A DNA stretch of 64,000 nt from Mammaliicoccus sciuri (GTDB taxonomy: Bacteria > Bacillota > Bacilli > Staphylococcales > Staphylococcaceae): positions 1,178,001-1,242,000 of the forward strand of contig NZ_CP094824.1 of assembly GCF_025561425.1 (NCBI RefSeq), written 5' to 3'. Both the position numbers and the translations under genes were made by a program. Every line of letters begins with the position of its first letter. Within the stretch, counting starts at the first letter, position 1. Below are positions 11,096 to 21,270 of the stretch, one piece after another. The notes below the pieces were generated by a model. It was not told the origin of the DNA. It did no database searches and saw only the letters and a list, made by a program, of their open reading frames with translations.

Positions 11096-11127
11096 GCATG
11101 AAATTTAAATTGGTAAAGAGAAAACAC

Positions 11128-11156
11128 TTTACAAACAATTTATATCCTGTTATAGT
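11128..11156 (+). promoter_or_regulatory. Sigma-A promoter of the rpsP operon
   Basis: TTTACA (11128-11133), a 17-base spacer, then TATAGT (11151-11156). It lies 49 bases upstream of the rpsP start and after the ffh terminator. Confidence 0.8.
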
Positions 11157-11204
11157 ATTTACTTGTAGAAAAGAAATTATAAATGAGTAAGGAGTTTTTT
11201 AAAC

Positions 11205-11480
11205 ATGGCAGTTAAAATTCGTTTAACACGTAAAGGGTCAAAAAGAAACCCATTCTATCGTATAGTAGTAGCAGATGCACGTTCTCCACGTGATGGTCGT
11301 ATTATCGAACCAATCGGTACTTACAATCCAGTTGCTAAACCAGAAGCAGAAATCAAAGTTGACGAAGAGTTAGCTTTAAAATGGTTAGCTGACGGTGCAA
11401 AACCTACTGATACAGTTCGTGATATCTTATCAACTCAAGGTATCATGGAGAAATTCCATAATTCTAAACTTTCTAAGTAA
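11205..11480 (+). CDS. rpsP: 30S ribosomal protein bS16
   Basis: The 91-aa product begins [26 protein letters not shown], the bS16 signature, and is of normal length. It is first in the rpsP-khpA-rimM-trmD-rplS run, which couples ribosome assembly and tRNA modification. Strong AAGGAG site. Confidence 0.98.
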   Translation: MAVKIRLTRKGSKRNPFYRIVVADARSPRDGRIIEPIGTYNPVAKPEAEIKVDEELALKWLADGAKPTDTVRDILSTQGIMEKFHNSKLSK

Positions 11481-11493
11481 AGCGTAGATTATA

Positions 11494-11721
11494 TTGGAAA
11501 AATTAATACAAACAATTATAGTACCGCTCGTAGATTATCCGGAGAACATCAATATATCTAAAGATGAACAAGATTCTAGCATTACGTTCAATATAGACGT
11601 TCATGAAGAAGACATTGGCAGAATTATTGGTAAGAAGGGCAGAATGATTAAAGCAATTCGTACAATTCTGTCTGGTTCAATGAACGAGCAAGGCAAGAAA
11701 GTGTTTGTAGAAGTTAATTAA
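11494..11721 (+). CDS. khpA: KH-domain RNA-binding protein KhpA (YlqC)
   Basis: The 75-aa single KH domain has GRIIGKKGRMIKAIRTIL carrying the GxxG loop (GKKG). KhpA forms an RNA chaperone with KhpB/Jag in Firmicutes and affects cell elongation. The start is TTG (11494), giving MEKLIQTIIVPLVDYPENI. No good Shine-Dalgarno sequence is visible in the 13 bases after rpsP, so translation is probably coupled to rpsP. Confidence 0.93.
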   Translation: MEKLIQTIIVPLVDYPENINISKDEQDSSITFNIDVHEEDIGRIIGKKGRMIKAIRTILSGSMNEQGKKVFVEVN

Positions 11722-11746
11722 GAGTACCTAATTGGTGCTCTTTTTT
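11721..11746 (+). terminator. Possible terminator or attenuator between khpA and rimM
   Basis: AGAGTACC pairs with GGTGCTCT, followed by T6 (11741-11746). The short stem lies 40 bases before rimM, so it may only lower read-through within the operon. Confidence 0.55.
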
Positions 11747-11786
11747 ATGTTAATAATGAAAGAAACAGTTGAGGAGGCACAGCTCA

Positions 11787-12287
11787 ATGAATGTTGAAAT
11801 AGGCAAAATTGTTAATACACATGGTATTAAAGGTGAAGTGAAAGTATTATCAGATTCTGACTTTACCGATGAACGATTTCAAAAAGGTCAACTTATTACA
11901 GTTAAGAAAAATAATGAATCATTTTCATTTACTATAGCATCACATAGAATCCATAAGAATTTTCATCTATTAACGTTTGAAGGCATTCATAACATCAACG
12001 ATATCGAACATCTAAAAGGTTCTAAAATTTATCAAGAACAATCAAATGAAGCGATTGAACTTGAAGAGAATGAATACTATTATTCAGATATTATTGGTTG
12101 TACAGTGTTTGTTGAAGAAGAAGCGTTAGGTAGAGTAATTGAAATTATGGAAACAGGTGCTAACGATGTATGGGTCGTTAAGGGAGATAAAGAATATTTA
12201 ATTCCTTATATTGAAGATGTTGTTAAACATGTTGATGTTGATCTGAAGACTATTAAAATTGAACCATTAGAAGGTTTATTAGACTGA
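11787..12287 (+). CDS. rimM: Ribosome maturation factor RimM
   Basis: The 166-aa 16S rRNA processing factor binds uS19 during 30S head assembly. N-terminal RimM barrel ([23 protein letters not shown]) plus PRC-barrel ([12 protein letters not shown] ... [22 protein letters not shown]). The ATG at 11787 follows GAGGAGG. Its TGA shares a base with the trmD ATG. Confidence 0.96.
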   Translation: MNVEIGKIVNTHGIKGEVKVLSDSDFTDERFQKGQLITVKKNNESFSFTIASHRIHKNFHLLTFEGIHNINDIEHLKGSKIYQEQSNEAIELEENEYYYSDIIGCTVFVEEEALGRVIEIMETGANDVWVVKGDKEYLIPYIEDVVKHVDVDLKTIKIEPLEGLLD

Positions 12288-13009
12288 TGAAGATTGATTA
12301 TTTAACACTGTTTCCAGAAATGTATGAAGGTGTACTCAATCATTCCATAATGAAACGAGCACAAGATAAAGAAATTGTTCAATTTAATACAGTGAATTTT
12401 AGAGATTTTGCGAATAATAAACATTCACAAGTTGATGATTACCCTTATGGTGGCGGACAAGGTATGGTTCTTAAACCAGAACCTGTATTCAATGCACTTC
12501 GTTCATTAGATAAAGATGAAAACACGCGTGTGATTTTAATGTGTCCACAAGGTGAACCATTCACACAAGCGAAAGCCGAGTCTTTATCTGAAAGTGATCA
12601 TATTATTTTTATTTGTGGTCATTATGAAGGCTATGATGAGCGTATTAGAGAACATTGTGTAACGGATGAAATATCGATTGGGGACTTTGTATTAACAGGT
12701 GGAGAACTTGCAAGCATGACAATGACAGATGCAATCGTAAGACTATTACCAGGTGTACTAGGCAATCAAGTATCACATGAAGATGATTCATTTTCATCTG
12801 GATTATTAGAACATCCTCAATACACAAGACCAGCAGATTATGAAGGCTTAAAAGTACCAGATGTATTATTATCTGGGAATCATGCAAACATTGAAAAATG
12901 GAGACATGAACAATCATTGTTAAGAACACAACAGAGAAGACCAGATTTGTTAGATAGTTATCCATTAACAGAAGCGGATAAACGTTTCTTAAATGATAAC
13001 AAAAAATAG
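12287..13009 (+). CDS. trmD: tRNA (guanine-N1)-methyltransferase TrmD
   Basis: Makes m1G37 on tRNAs reading CNN codons, preventing +1 frameshifting. It is 240 aa, a SPOUT trefoil-knot enzyme: [69 protein letters not shown], and the C-terminal domain ending [19 protein letters not shown]. The start overlaps the rimM stop. Confidence 0.98.
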   Translation: MKIDYLTLFPEMYEGVLNHSIMKRAQDKEIVQFNTVNFRDFANNKHSQVDDYPYGGGQGMVLKPEPVFNALRSLDKDENTRVILMCPQGEPFTQAKAESLSESDHIIFICGHYEGYDERIREHCVTDEISIGDFVLTGGELASMTMTDAIVRLLPGVLGNQVSHEDDSFSSGLLEHPQYTRPADYEGLKVPDVLLSGNHANIEKWRHEQSLLRTQQRRPDLLDSYPLTEADKRFLNDNKK

Positions 13010-13024
13010 ATTGAATTAACTTGT

Positions 13025-13137
13025 GCAATGTGATATATTGATATAAGTGTGTGAGCACAAATTCACTATGATCCGCTGCTAGCATTTATATGAAACAATT
13101 ACATTGGGCAAGAACATAGTCAGAAGGAGAGAATATA
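13025..13137 (+). promoter_or_regulatory. Candidate L19 (rplS) leader RNA region
   Basis: A 128-base gap between trmD and rplS is unusual inside this otherwise tight run. It contains GATCCGCTGCTAGCA and ATTGGGCAAGAACATAG before the ribosome binding site GAAGGAG. Low-GC Gram-positives are known to have an autoregulatory L19 leader in this spot. The assignment is by position; I could not fold it to a known model. Confidence 0.4.
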
Positions 13138-13488
13138 ATGAGTAATAATAAGTTAATCGAAGCAGTAACAAAAGACCAATTACGTACGGATATTCCAACA
13201 TTCCGTGCTGGTGACACTTTAACTGTACACGTACGTATCGTTGAAGGTAGCCGCGAACGTATCCAAGTGTTTGAAGGTGTAGTTATTAAACGTCGTGGTG
13301 GCGGAATTTCTGAAACGTTTACAGTTCGTAAAATTTCTTACGGTGTTGGTGTTGAGCGTACATTCCCTGTACACACTCCAAAAATCGAGAAAATCGAAGT
13401 TAAACGTCGCGGTAAAGTACGTCGTGCGAAACTTTACTACTTACGTAGCCTACGTGGTAAAGCTGCTCGTATTAAAGAAATTAGATAA
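13138..13488 (+). CDS. rplS: 50S ribosomal protein bL19
   Basis: The 116-aa product carries the bL19 core ([29 protein letters not shown] ... [35 protein letters not shown]). It sits at the 30S/50S interface. Strong AAGGAGAG site. Last gene of the run; a convergent terminator follows. Confidence 0.98.
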   Translation: MSNNKLIEAVTKDQLRTDIPTFRAGDTLTVHVRIVEGSRERIQVFEGVVIKRRGGGISETFTVRKISYGVGVERTFPVHTPKIEKIEVKRRGKVRRAKLYYLRSLRGKAARIKEIR

Positions 13489-13552
13489 TATAAACCTTGG
13501 CATTGCTTGCTAAGTGTTTAAGTGATTAGGACATGTATCCTGACACAAAATA

Positions 13553-13607
13553 AATAAGCATATCACTGAACTGATTACTCAGTTGCTGGTGATATGCTTA
13601 TTTTTTA
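13553..13607. terminator. Bidirectional terminator between rplS and yfhO
   Basis: AATAAGCATATCAC (13553-13566) is perfectly complementary to GTGATATGCTTATT (13589-13602), with T-rich sequence after it on the + side and matching A-rich sequence before it. It serves convergent rplS (+) and yfhO (-). Confidence 0.88.
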
Positions 13608-13631
13608 TTTACTAAAATGAATCGAATATAT

Positions 13632-16233
13632 TTAGGTTTGCTGCTTTGAATTCACTTTTCTTGTGAAGACAATACTTAAAATAATTGAAACAATTGAAAC
13701 CAAGATCATCGTTTTAAAATAGGGTGGGTGATACGTGATTTCTATATCTTTGTCTTGTTGTTCTATATCAATACCTGTCATAATGTGATTAACCTTATGA
13801 ATGGCTTTATCTTTACCGTCTACTTTAGCTTTTAAGCCTTCTCTATACGGTATATTGATGACTGCGGTCCCTTTTTTTGTGTTCTTTTAAAGATATATTA
13901 ATTTTCCCGTTTGTTTCATGGTAAGTATAACGCTTCTCTTTATGAGCTTGCTTCAATGTTTGATAATTTTCACCATATAAACCTTGTAACTGTAATTTAT
14001 ATTTTCCATTCGTTAATGAGATAAATATTTTACCATCTTTAGGTACTGGCACACGATAAAGTAAATCATCTTGATTCATGCGATATTTCGAATCTTGGAA
14101 GAGACGATTATTTGGATAATCATTTACTTGAATCGTAAAGTTTGATTGCGGTAATTCACGTTCTGAATGTAACATCAAATATAAATCTTGATATTGATTC
14201 GTTAACTTTTCAGGAAGCTGAATCGTTAAACCATCTCCATTTTGAGGCACGGTCAACATATTGTGTTGATAATCCGCATCACGCGTTGTAATGGTCGTTT
14301 GGTTTAGTAGATTCGGTGCTTTGTTTATTTCTGAATTAACTTTACTTTTATCTGTTGTAACAACACCTTTTATCATGGCATGTTCAAGATCTAATGGATT
14401 ATCAATATCATGGGCATCATAATATTGATCGGTTACTTTAACAGCAGGTAATGGTTGCTCGTTTTCTAATATTTGATATTTGCCATCGTCTTGAATTAAT
14501 TTAAAGTTTGCTGGCGATGATTTCTGGTACGATTTCTTCATTATATACTTTGTTGACCAAAGGCTGTATAAGTTAGATCGATCTTGCATATCGCTATAAC
14601 GACTTAATGATTCATTCTGTAGATTAACTTTTGCATCTTCAAAAAGATATTGATTCAAACCACCATCAAATATACTCGAGTATAAACTAAGACCTTTAAA
14701 ATGTTGATACATAGGTGTGTTGTCTTGTGTTAATACGCGCCATCCTAATCTTTCATCAGGCTTCAATTGTTGGTTTAAATGTGATACATGACTTCGTTGT
14801 AAACCACTATCAAACGTACTTGCTTGAATAAAGAAATTATTCGCACGTCTTTCATGATCATCGTGATAGATTTGGTTCTTACTGTGATCTTTTGAAACTA
14901 AGAAAGAAGTTAACAAAATCATTGTCGCAAATACAAGTGTTAATAAACGTGTAAAACGCTTTATGGTTAATACGAGCAATCCTATTATAAATAGAATAGG
15001 TACCATCCAAATCCAACTGACATAATCTTTAGTTATATAATAACTTGAAAAGATAACAACAAAACCTGGTATAGCCGTGATGATATATTGCTTGATACTG
15101 ATCGATTTAAAGTAATATACGTAACTCGCAATTAAACCACTAGAAAAGAACGTTAATAAATAGTGCCATCTTTTTTGTGGAGCAGAAAAGCCATTAAAAA
15201 TACTATCTACATAAGGTATGAAACTCGCTATCATTAAGATAATCGTGAAGATACTAAATAATCTATAATAATAATGTTTGTAAAGCTTTATTGTTAAAAG
15301 CGCCTGAATGGCTATAAAAAGTACAACAATTAAATAATTGTCATAGAATATATTGTCGTGTTTATTAAAGTTAGACAGTAATGGAATCGTTCCATTATAA
15401 ATTGCACGATTATTTCCAATGAAACTATGGGCAGAGTGGAAGAATATAAATAAACTACTTCCAAGACCAAGTATACTCGCTACTACAAGTAATTTAAGTT
15501 GTTGCATTCTTGGTACGATATCAGCCTTATGTTGAAAAATAAATCGATAGAAAAAGTAAATGAGTCCTGTTAAAAATTGATAGTATGCAAAATAAAAGTT
15601 ATTGATAAACGTTAAGGCAACGATTAGGATAAACATGCCTATTTTTTTATCTTTTAAAAATCTTTCAATACTGAATAATAATAATGGTAATAGCATAAAG
15701 ACATCACTAAAGAATGGCCAATATACAGTAAACCTAAAATAAATAGGAGAAACTGCAAATAGAAAAGCAGCAACTATTGAAGCAGTTCGATTTAAGCCAA
15801 TCTTCTTAACATATAAAAAGGTAAAACTCATAATTAAAAATGACTTTACGATTGATAAGACAATGGCATTCTGAGCCCAAAATAACATATGGTCCGTATT
15901 GAAATGAAAGATAAATGAGCCTAAGCAAATAAAAATAACATTTATAATGAACAAAATATTCGTAGAGAAGTAATAAGACAAATCCATAAACATATCTCCA
16001 CCAAGACCTAAATCAGTTGAATAGAAAAATGTTCCATGTGTCCAATGTTCATATAAATACATTTGAATTGGTACCATTTGTTCGATACCATCATTTGGAC
16101 CAGTGAAAATAATACCATCTTTAAAATAGCGGTATAGTATATAACTATGACCTAAAATGGCTAATATACCGAAAAGCAAAATGTATTTGAAAATAGCGTT
16201 GTTATTTAAAAATGTTTTTATTTTATTTATCAT
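13632..16233 (-). pseudogene. yfhO: YfhO-family membrane glycosyltransferase, frameshifted near the 3' end
   Basis: YfhO is a multi-spanning membrane protein. In B. subtilis and Listeria relatives it transfers GlcNAc from a lipid intermediate made by CsbB/GtcB-type enzymes to teichoic acids outside the membrane. The frame from ATG 16233 (AGGTGA spaced well) codes about 12-14 membrane segments and an extracellular domain, stopping early at 13843 after 796 aa. In the next frame GTAVINIPYREGLKAKVDG and a last membrane segment (MILVSIVSIILSIVF) continue to a stop at 13632. Removing one base from the T7 run at 13872-13878 joins them into 866 aa, the normal family length. Pseudogene, phase-variable gene or sequencing error are all possible. 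Confidence 0.88.
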
Positions 16234-16251
16234 TTGATTCACCTATATGTG

Positions 16252-17181
16252 TTATTCGTGAGATTTAAGGTTTGTTTGTTGAATAATATATTTTGGTCTA
16301 TCTTTCGTTTCATAATAAATACGGCCAATGTATTCACCTATAACACCTAAACTAAATAATTGAAGACCGCCCAGGAATAAAATGGCGGAAATAATTGTGA
16401 AATAACCAGGTTCTTCGATGCCATGAATCATAATATTTATAAATGTAATTAAAATATATAGAAGACAGATAAACATTGTAATACCACCAAAATAAAAGCA
16501 TAGTCGAAGCGGTTTATTATTAAAACTAACGATACCATCTATTGCGTAATCGATTAATTTAAAGTTGGAATATTTAGAACGTCCTTGATTTCTATCTAGA
16601 TGATCATATGTAATAGTTGTCTTATTAAAACCAACCCATTCAAATATACCTTTAGAGAAGCGATTATATTCTGTCATTTTAATGATAGACTCAACAACTT
16701 CTTTAGATATTAAGCGAAAGTCACCTTCACCGCTTTTTAATTTAACATCAATCATTTTTCTAGATAATTTATAGAAAATTTTAGCTGGGATTCTTTTTAA
16801 AAATGACTCTTTGTCGCGATTGCGTAATGCGACGACTTGTTGATAGCCTTCAAGGTGTAATTCAATCATTTGTGGGATTATCTCAGGTGGGTGTTGAAGG
16901 TCTAAATCCATGATGATAACAGCATCGCCTATGCTGTGCTCAAGGCCACAATACATAGCAGATTCTTTGCCGAAATTTTTAGAGAAAGATATGTATTTAA
17001 CATGTTCGTCTTTTTCTGATAGTGTTTGAATTAAATTTAGTGAAGCATCTGTAGAACCACCATCAACAAAAATGATTTCGAATTGATGAGGCAAATTTAA
17101 AAAGACGTTTGATACTTTTTCATGTAAAATAGAGATGTTAGTTTCCTCATTATAAAGAGGAACTATAATTGAAATAAACAT
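16252..17181 (-). CDS. CsbB/GtcB-like polyprenyl-phosphate glycosyltransferase (GT2)
   Basis: The 309-aa product is a GT2 (DPM1-like) enzyme: ISIIVPLYNEETNI, EIIFVDGGSTDAS, VIIMDLDLQHPPEI (DxD) and SGEGDFRLISKEV, followed by two C-terminal membrane segments (LRLCFYFGGITMFICLLYILITF and FTIISAILFLGGLQLFSLGVIGEYIGRIY). Such enzymes load a sugar, often GlcNAc, onto undecaprenyl phosphate. The stop is 18 bases upstream of the yfhO start on the same strand, so the two probably form one operon supplying and using the lipid-linked sugar. Transcribed divergently from rbgA. Confidence 0.9.
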   Translation of the reverse strand: MFISIIVPLYNEETNISILHEKVSNVFLNLPHQFEIIFVDGGSTDASLNLIQTLSEKDEHVKYISFSKNFGKESAMYCGLEHSIGDAVIIMDLDLQHPPEIIPQMIELHLEGYQQVVALRNRDKESFLKRIPAKIFYKLSRKMIDVKLKSGEGDFRLISKEVVESIIKMTEYNRFSKGIFEWVGFNKTTITYDHLDRNQGRSKYSNFKLIDYAIDGIVSFNNKPLRLCFYFGGITMFICLLYILITFINIMIHGIEEPGYFTIISAILFLGGLQLFSLGVIGEYIGRIYYETKDRPKYIIQQTNLKSHE

Positions 17182-17253
17182 AACAAACCTCCTATATAGA
17201 TATGGTTAATATATCATATTTCGATAGTTTAAGATAAGAAAGGATAAATATAA

Positions 17254-18138
17254 ATGACAATTCAATGGTTTCCAGGTCATATGGCCAAAGCGAGACGCGA
17301 AGTAACAGAACAATTAAAAATGGTAGATGTGGTATTCGAATTAGTCGATGCACGTATTCCGCTATCTTCAAGAAATCCAATGATTGATGACATTGTTAAA
17401 CAAAAACCTCGTGTTGTAATACTTAATAAAAAAGATATGTCTAAACAAAGTGAAACAGATAAATGGACGCAATACTTTAAAAATCAAGGCTTTTTCCCAG
17501 TTCAAATTGATTCGAAACATGGTAAGCATTTAGGTGAGCTTATGAAAGCTGCACAAGCTGCTACTAAAGAAAAATTTGATAGAGAAAAACGTAAAGGTCT
17601 TCGTCCGAGAGCAATTAGAGCTATGATAGTTGGTATTCCGAATGTAGGTAAATCCACACTTATCAATAAATTAGCCAAAAAATCAATTGCTAAAACAGGT
17701 AATACACCGGGTGTAACGAAAAAACAACAATGGATTAAAGTAGGCAAAGAATTAGAATTGTTAGATACACCAGGGATTTTATGGCCGAAATTTGAAGACC
17801 AAACAATCGGTAAAAAGCTAAGTTTAACAGGCGCAATTAAAGACAGCATTGTACATTTAGATGAAGTTGCGATATATGGATTAAACTTTTTAATCGATTA
17901 TGATCCAGAAAAATTAAAACAATTTTATCAAATTGAATTACCTGAAGACGGTGACGTTATTGGTTTGTTCGATCAAATAGGTAAAAGAAGAGGCATGTTA
18001 AAACGTGGTAACGAAGTAGATTATGAGTCTGTTACTGAGTTGATTATTAGAGATTTACGTAATGCTAAAATTGGTCATTACTGCTTCGATATATATGAAG
18101 AAATGAAGGATGGCATGCATGAAACAGAAGAGCATTAA
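17254..18138 (+). CDS. rbgA: Ribosome biogenesis GTPase RbgA (YlqF)
   Basis: Circularly permuted GTPase needed for late 50S assembly (uL16, bL27, bL36 incorporation). It is 294 aa. Motifs appear in permuted order: NKKD (58-61), then GIPNVGKST (about 127) and DTPGILWPK. The N-terminus [16 protein letters not shown] is the RbgA signature and the C-terminal ANTAR-like domain is present. The end overlaps rnhB. Confidence 0.97.
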   Translation: MTIQWFPGHMAKARREVTEQLKMVDVVFELVDARIPLSSRNPMIDDIVKQKPRVVILNKKDMSKQSETDKWTQYFKNQGFFPVQIDSKHGKHLGELMKAAQAATKEKFDREKRKGLRPRAIRAMIVGIPNVGKSTLINKLAKKSIAKTGNTPGVTKKQQWIKVGKELELLDTPGILWPKFEDQTIGKKLSLTGAIKDSIVHLDEVAIYGLNFLIDYDPEKLKQFYQIELPEDGDVIGLFDQIGKRRGMLKRGNEVDYESVTELIIRDLRNAKIGHYCFDIYEEMKDGMHETEEH

Positions 18139-18895
18139 AGAAATTGTTGAAGAGATTAATCAATTTTTAACGATTCAAGAAGTTGAAGCATCACCTTATA
18201 ACGAAGATGAACGTAAAGGCGTTCAAAATGCTTTAAGCAAAAGAATCAAGCAGTTAGAAAAAATAGAACAACTTCACCATAAATATATTCAAATGAATCA
18301 ATATGAAAAACAAGTATTAGACTTAAACAAAGATGCTGTTATTTGTGGAATTGATGAAGTAGGGAGAGGTCCACTTGCAGGCCCAGTCGTAGCAAGTGCG
18401 GTCATTCTTGAACAAGACCATCAATATTTAGGCATTACAGATTCGAAAGCTTTATCACAAGCTAAACGTTCTTATTTCGAACAAGAAATATATAATCGTG
18501 CACGTTCAGTAGGTATTGGCATTGCTACAGTTGAAGAAATTGATGAACTTAATATATATGAAGCAACAAAGGTAGCGATGCAACGAGCAATAGACCAATT
18601 GTCAGTTAAACCAGATCACTTATTAATAGATGCGATGAAGCTAGATAATGGCATTCCACAAACATCTATTATAAAGGGTGACTTAAATAGTGTTTCTATA
18701 GCAGCAGCGAGTGTGATTGCTAAAGAATATCGTGATAAGTTAATGTCTCAATACCATAATGATTATCCTGGATATGATTTTGATAAAAATAAAGGATACG
18801 GCACAAAAACACATTTAGAAGGTCTCGAAAATTATGGTATTACACCTATACATCGTAAAACTTTCGAACCTATCAAATCAAAAGTGAAATATTAG
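18119..18895 (+). CDS. rnhB: Ribonuclease HII
   Basis: Removes ribonucleotides and RNA from RNA:DNA hybrids. It is 258 aa with an N-terminal alpha extension and the RNase H fold: [16 protein letters not shown] (D and E at about 78-80), [30 protein letters not shown]. The ATG at 18119 is chosen because AAGGATGG lies just upstream. It overlaps rbgA by 20 bases. Confidence 0.96.
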   Translation: MKQKSIKEIVEEINQFLTIQEVEASPYNEDERKGVQNALSKRIKQLEKIEQLHHKYIQMNQYEKQVLDLNKDAVICGIDEVGRGPLAGPVVASAVILEQDHQYLGITDSKALSQAKRSYFEQEIYNRARSVGIGIATVEEIDELNIYEATKVAMQRAIDQLSVKPDHLLIDAMKLDNGIPQTSIIKGDLNSVSIAAASVIAKEYRDKLMSQYHNDYPGYDFDKNKGYGTKTHLEGLENYGITPIHRKTFEPIKSKVKY

Positions 18896-18926
18896 TCTAA
18901 CAATTCGTAAAATTGGACTCTCCTTG

Positions 18927-18955
18927 TTTACAATAACGCTTACATTTTCTATAAT
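18927..18955 (+). promoter_or_regulatory. Sigma-A promoter of sucCD
   Basis: TTTACA (18927-18932), a 17-base spacer, then TATAAT (18950-18955). Transcription would start near 18962, leaving a leader of about 40 bases before sucC. Confidence 0.82.
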
Positions 18956-18999
18956 TGAGAAGTAAGCAAACATTATTGTATGTATTAGGAGGATGGAGA

Positions 19000-20166
19000 A
19001 TGAATATCCATGAGTATCAAGGTAAAGAGATTTTTCGCTCTATGGGCGTAGCTGTACCTAATGGTTCAGTGGCTTTTTCACCTGCTGAAGCAGTAGAAAA
19101 AGCGAAAGAATTAGATTCAAATGTATATGTTGTTAAAGCGCAAATCCATGCTGGTGGACGTGGTAAAGCTGGTGGCGTTAAAATTGCTAAATCAATTGAT
19201 GAAGTACGTGAATATGCTAAAGAATTATTAGGCAAAGTACTTGTTACACATCAAACTGGCCCTGAAGGTAAAGAAGTAAAACGTCTTCTTATCGAAGAAG
19301 GATGCGATATTCAAAAAGAATATTACATTGGGTTCGTTATCGATAGAGCTACAGACAGAATTACTTTAATGGCTTCAGAAGAAGGCGGAACTGAAATTGA
19401 AGAAGTTGCTGCAGCAACACCTGAAAAAATCTTCAAAGAAGTGATTGATCCTGTTACTGGATTAATGCCTTACCAAGCTAGAAGAATAGCATTTAATATT
19501 AACATCCCTAAAGAATCAGTTAACAAAGCTGTTAAATTAATGATGTCTTTATATAATGTGTTTGTAGAAAAAGACTGCTCAATTGTTGAAATTAACCCAC
19601 TTGTTACAACAGGTAGTGGTGAAGTATTAGCTCTTGATGCAAAAGTAAACTTCGATGATAATGCTTTATTCAGACATAAAGATATCGTTGAAATGCGTGA
19701 TTTAGAAGAAGAAGATGAAAAAGAAATCGAAGCTTCTAAATACGACTTATCTTATATCGCGCTAGATGGAAACATCGGTTGTATGGTAAACGGAGCTGGC
19801 TTAGCTATGGCTACGATGGATACAATTAATCACTTTGGCGGTAATCCGGCTAACTTCCTTGACGTTGGGGGCGGCGCAACAAAAGAAAAAGTTACTGAAG
19901 CATTCAAAATCATCTTAGGTGATTCACAAGTAGAAGGTATCTTTGTAAATATCTTCGGTGGAATCATGAAATGTGATGTCATTGCTGAAGGTATCGTAGC
20001 TGCTGCTAAAGAAGTTGAATTAGATATGCCTTTAGTTGTAAGACTTGAAGGTACTAATGTTGAACAAGGTAAACAAATCTTAAAAGAATCTGGTTTAGCA
20101 ATCGAGCCAGCATCTATCATGGCTGATGGTGCTCAAAAAATTGTTAAATTAGTTCAAGAACGATAA
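19000..20166 (+). CDS. sucC: Succinyl-CoA synthetase, ADP-forming, beta subunit
   Basis: TCA cycle enzyme converting succinyl-CoA to succinate with substrate-level ATP formation. It is 388 aa, an ATP-grasp subunit: [65 protein letters not shown]. The ATG at 19000 follows AGGAGGATGGAG and gives the standard N-terminus; a start at 18955 would add 15 atypical residues. Forms a heteromer with SucD. Confidence 0.98.
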   Translation: MNIHEYQGKEIFRSMGVAVPNGSVAFSPAEAVEKAKELDSNVYVVKAQIHAGGRGKAGGVKIAKSIDEVREYAKELLGKVLVTHQTGPEGKEVKRLLIEEGCDIQKEYYIGFVIDRATDRITLMASEEGGTEIEEVAAATPEKIFKEVIDPVTGLMPYQARRIAFNINIPKESVNKAVKLMMSLYNVFVEKDCSIVEINPLVTTGSGEVLALDAKVNFDDNALFRHKDIVEMRDLEEEDEKEIEASKYDLSYIALDGNIGCMVNGAGLAMATMDTINHFGGNPANFLDVGGGATKEKVTEAFKIILGDSQVEGIFVNIFGGIMKCDVIAEGIVAAAKEVELDMPLVVRLEGTNVEQGKQILKESGLAIEPASIMADGAQKIVKLVQER

Positions 20167-20183
20167 GAAAGGCGGAGAGTTAC

Positions 20184-21092
20184 GTGAGTGTATACATCGA
20201 TAAAAATACAAAAGTATTAGTTCAAGGTATTACGGGTGCAACAGCACTTTTCCATACTAAACAAATGCTAGAATACGGTACTCAAATCGTTGCTGGGGTA
20301 ACACCTGGTAAAGGTGGGCAAGTTGTTGAAGGTGTACCAGTATTTAACACTATAGAAGAAGCAGTCGCTGAAACTGGCGCAACTGTTTCAGTAATATATG
20401 TACCAGCTCCATTTGCGGCTGATGCAATTATTGAAAGTGCAGATGCTGAATTAGACTTAGCTATTTGTATCACAGAACATATTCCTGTTATTGATATGAT
20501 TAAAGTTAAGAGATACTTAGAAGGTAAGAAGACACGCTTAGTAGGACCAAACTGTCCTGGTGTGATCACTGCAGATGAATGTAAAATTGGTATTATGCCT
20601 GGTTACATCCATAAAAAAGGTCACGTAGGCGTAGTTTCACGTTCAGGTACATTAACATATGAAGCGGTTCATCAATTAACTCAAGCAGGTATCGGTCAAA
20701 CGACAGCTGTTGGTATTGGGGGAGACCCAGTTAATGGTACAGACTTCATTGATGTATTAAAAGCATTTAATGAAGACGACGAAACATATGCAGTTGTTAT
20801 GATTGGTGAAATCGGTGGTACAGCTGAAGAAGAAGCAGCTGAATGGATTAAAGCTAACATGACAAAACCAGTAGTAGGATTCATTGGTGGTCAAACAGCA
20901 CCTCCAGGAAAACGTATGGGTCATGCTGGTGCAATTATTTCAGGCGGTAAAGGTACCGCATCTGAAAAAATCAAAACTTTAAATGACTGTGGTATTGATA
21001 CAGCAGATACACCATCTGTTATCGCTGAAACACTTATAAACCGCATTAAAAAAGAAGACGGTTTATATGAAAAATGTCTAACAGTTAAATAA
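20184..21092 (+). CDS. sucD: Succinyl-CoA synthetase, ADP-forming, alpha subunit
   Basis: The 302-aa CoA-binding partner of SucC. Rossmann CoA domain ([35 protein letters not shown]), [10 protein letters not shown], and the phosphohistidine loop [16 protein letters not shown] (His about 246). GTG start after AAGGCGGAG, 17 bases after sucC. Confidence 0.98.
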   Translation: MSVYIDKNTKVLVQGITGATALFHTKQMLEYGTQIVAGVTPGKGGQVVEGVPVFNTIEEAVAETGATVSVIYVPAPFAADAIIESADAELDLAICITEHIPVIDMIKVKRYLEGKKTRLVGPNCPGVITADECKIGIMPGYIHKKGHVGVVSRSGTLTYEAVHQLTQAGIGQTTAVGIGGDPVNGTDFIDVLKAFNEDDETYAVVMIGEIGGTAEEEAAEWIKANMTKPVVGFIGGQTAPPGKRMGHAGAIISGGKGTASEKIKTLNDCGIDTADTPSVIAETLINRIKKEDGLYEKCLTVK

Positions 21093-21107
21093 TAACCATA
21101 TATATAA

Positions 21108-21145
21108 GTACAGTGTCTTTCTTCAATAGAAAAGCACTGTGCTTA
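21108..21145 (+). terminator. First terminator after sucD
   Basis: ACAGTG (about 21110) pairs with CACTGT (about 21135), with an inner CTTT/AAAG stem around CTTCAATAG. The weak T tract suggests partial termination, backed up by the next hairpin. Confidence 0.5.
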
Positions 21146-21168
21146 TTTGGTGTTTAAATTTATATATC

Positions 21169-21208
21169 CCACTAATGAACTAAATTTTAGTTTGTTAGTG
21201 GTTTTTTT
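21169..21208 (+). terminator. Second terminator after sucD
   Basis: CCACTAATGAACTAAA pairs with TTTAGTTTGTTAGTGG (two G-T wobbles), followed by T7 (21202-21208). It isolates sucCD from the NERD gene. Confidence 0.85.
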
Positions 21209-21270
21209 GTAGACAATATTAAATGCATAAACTATAATATATGTAAAATATTAACAAACAGGAGTGAGGC

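Noticed and set aside
12645-13085. Long antisense frame over trmD
   Set aside because: Low-complexity Leu/His-rich translation with no ribosome site; a shadow of trmD codon usage, like many other antisense frames over core genes.
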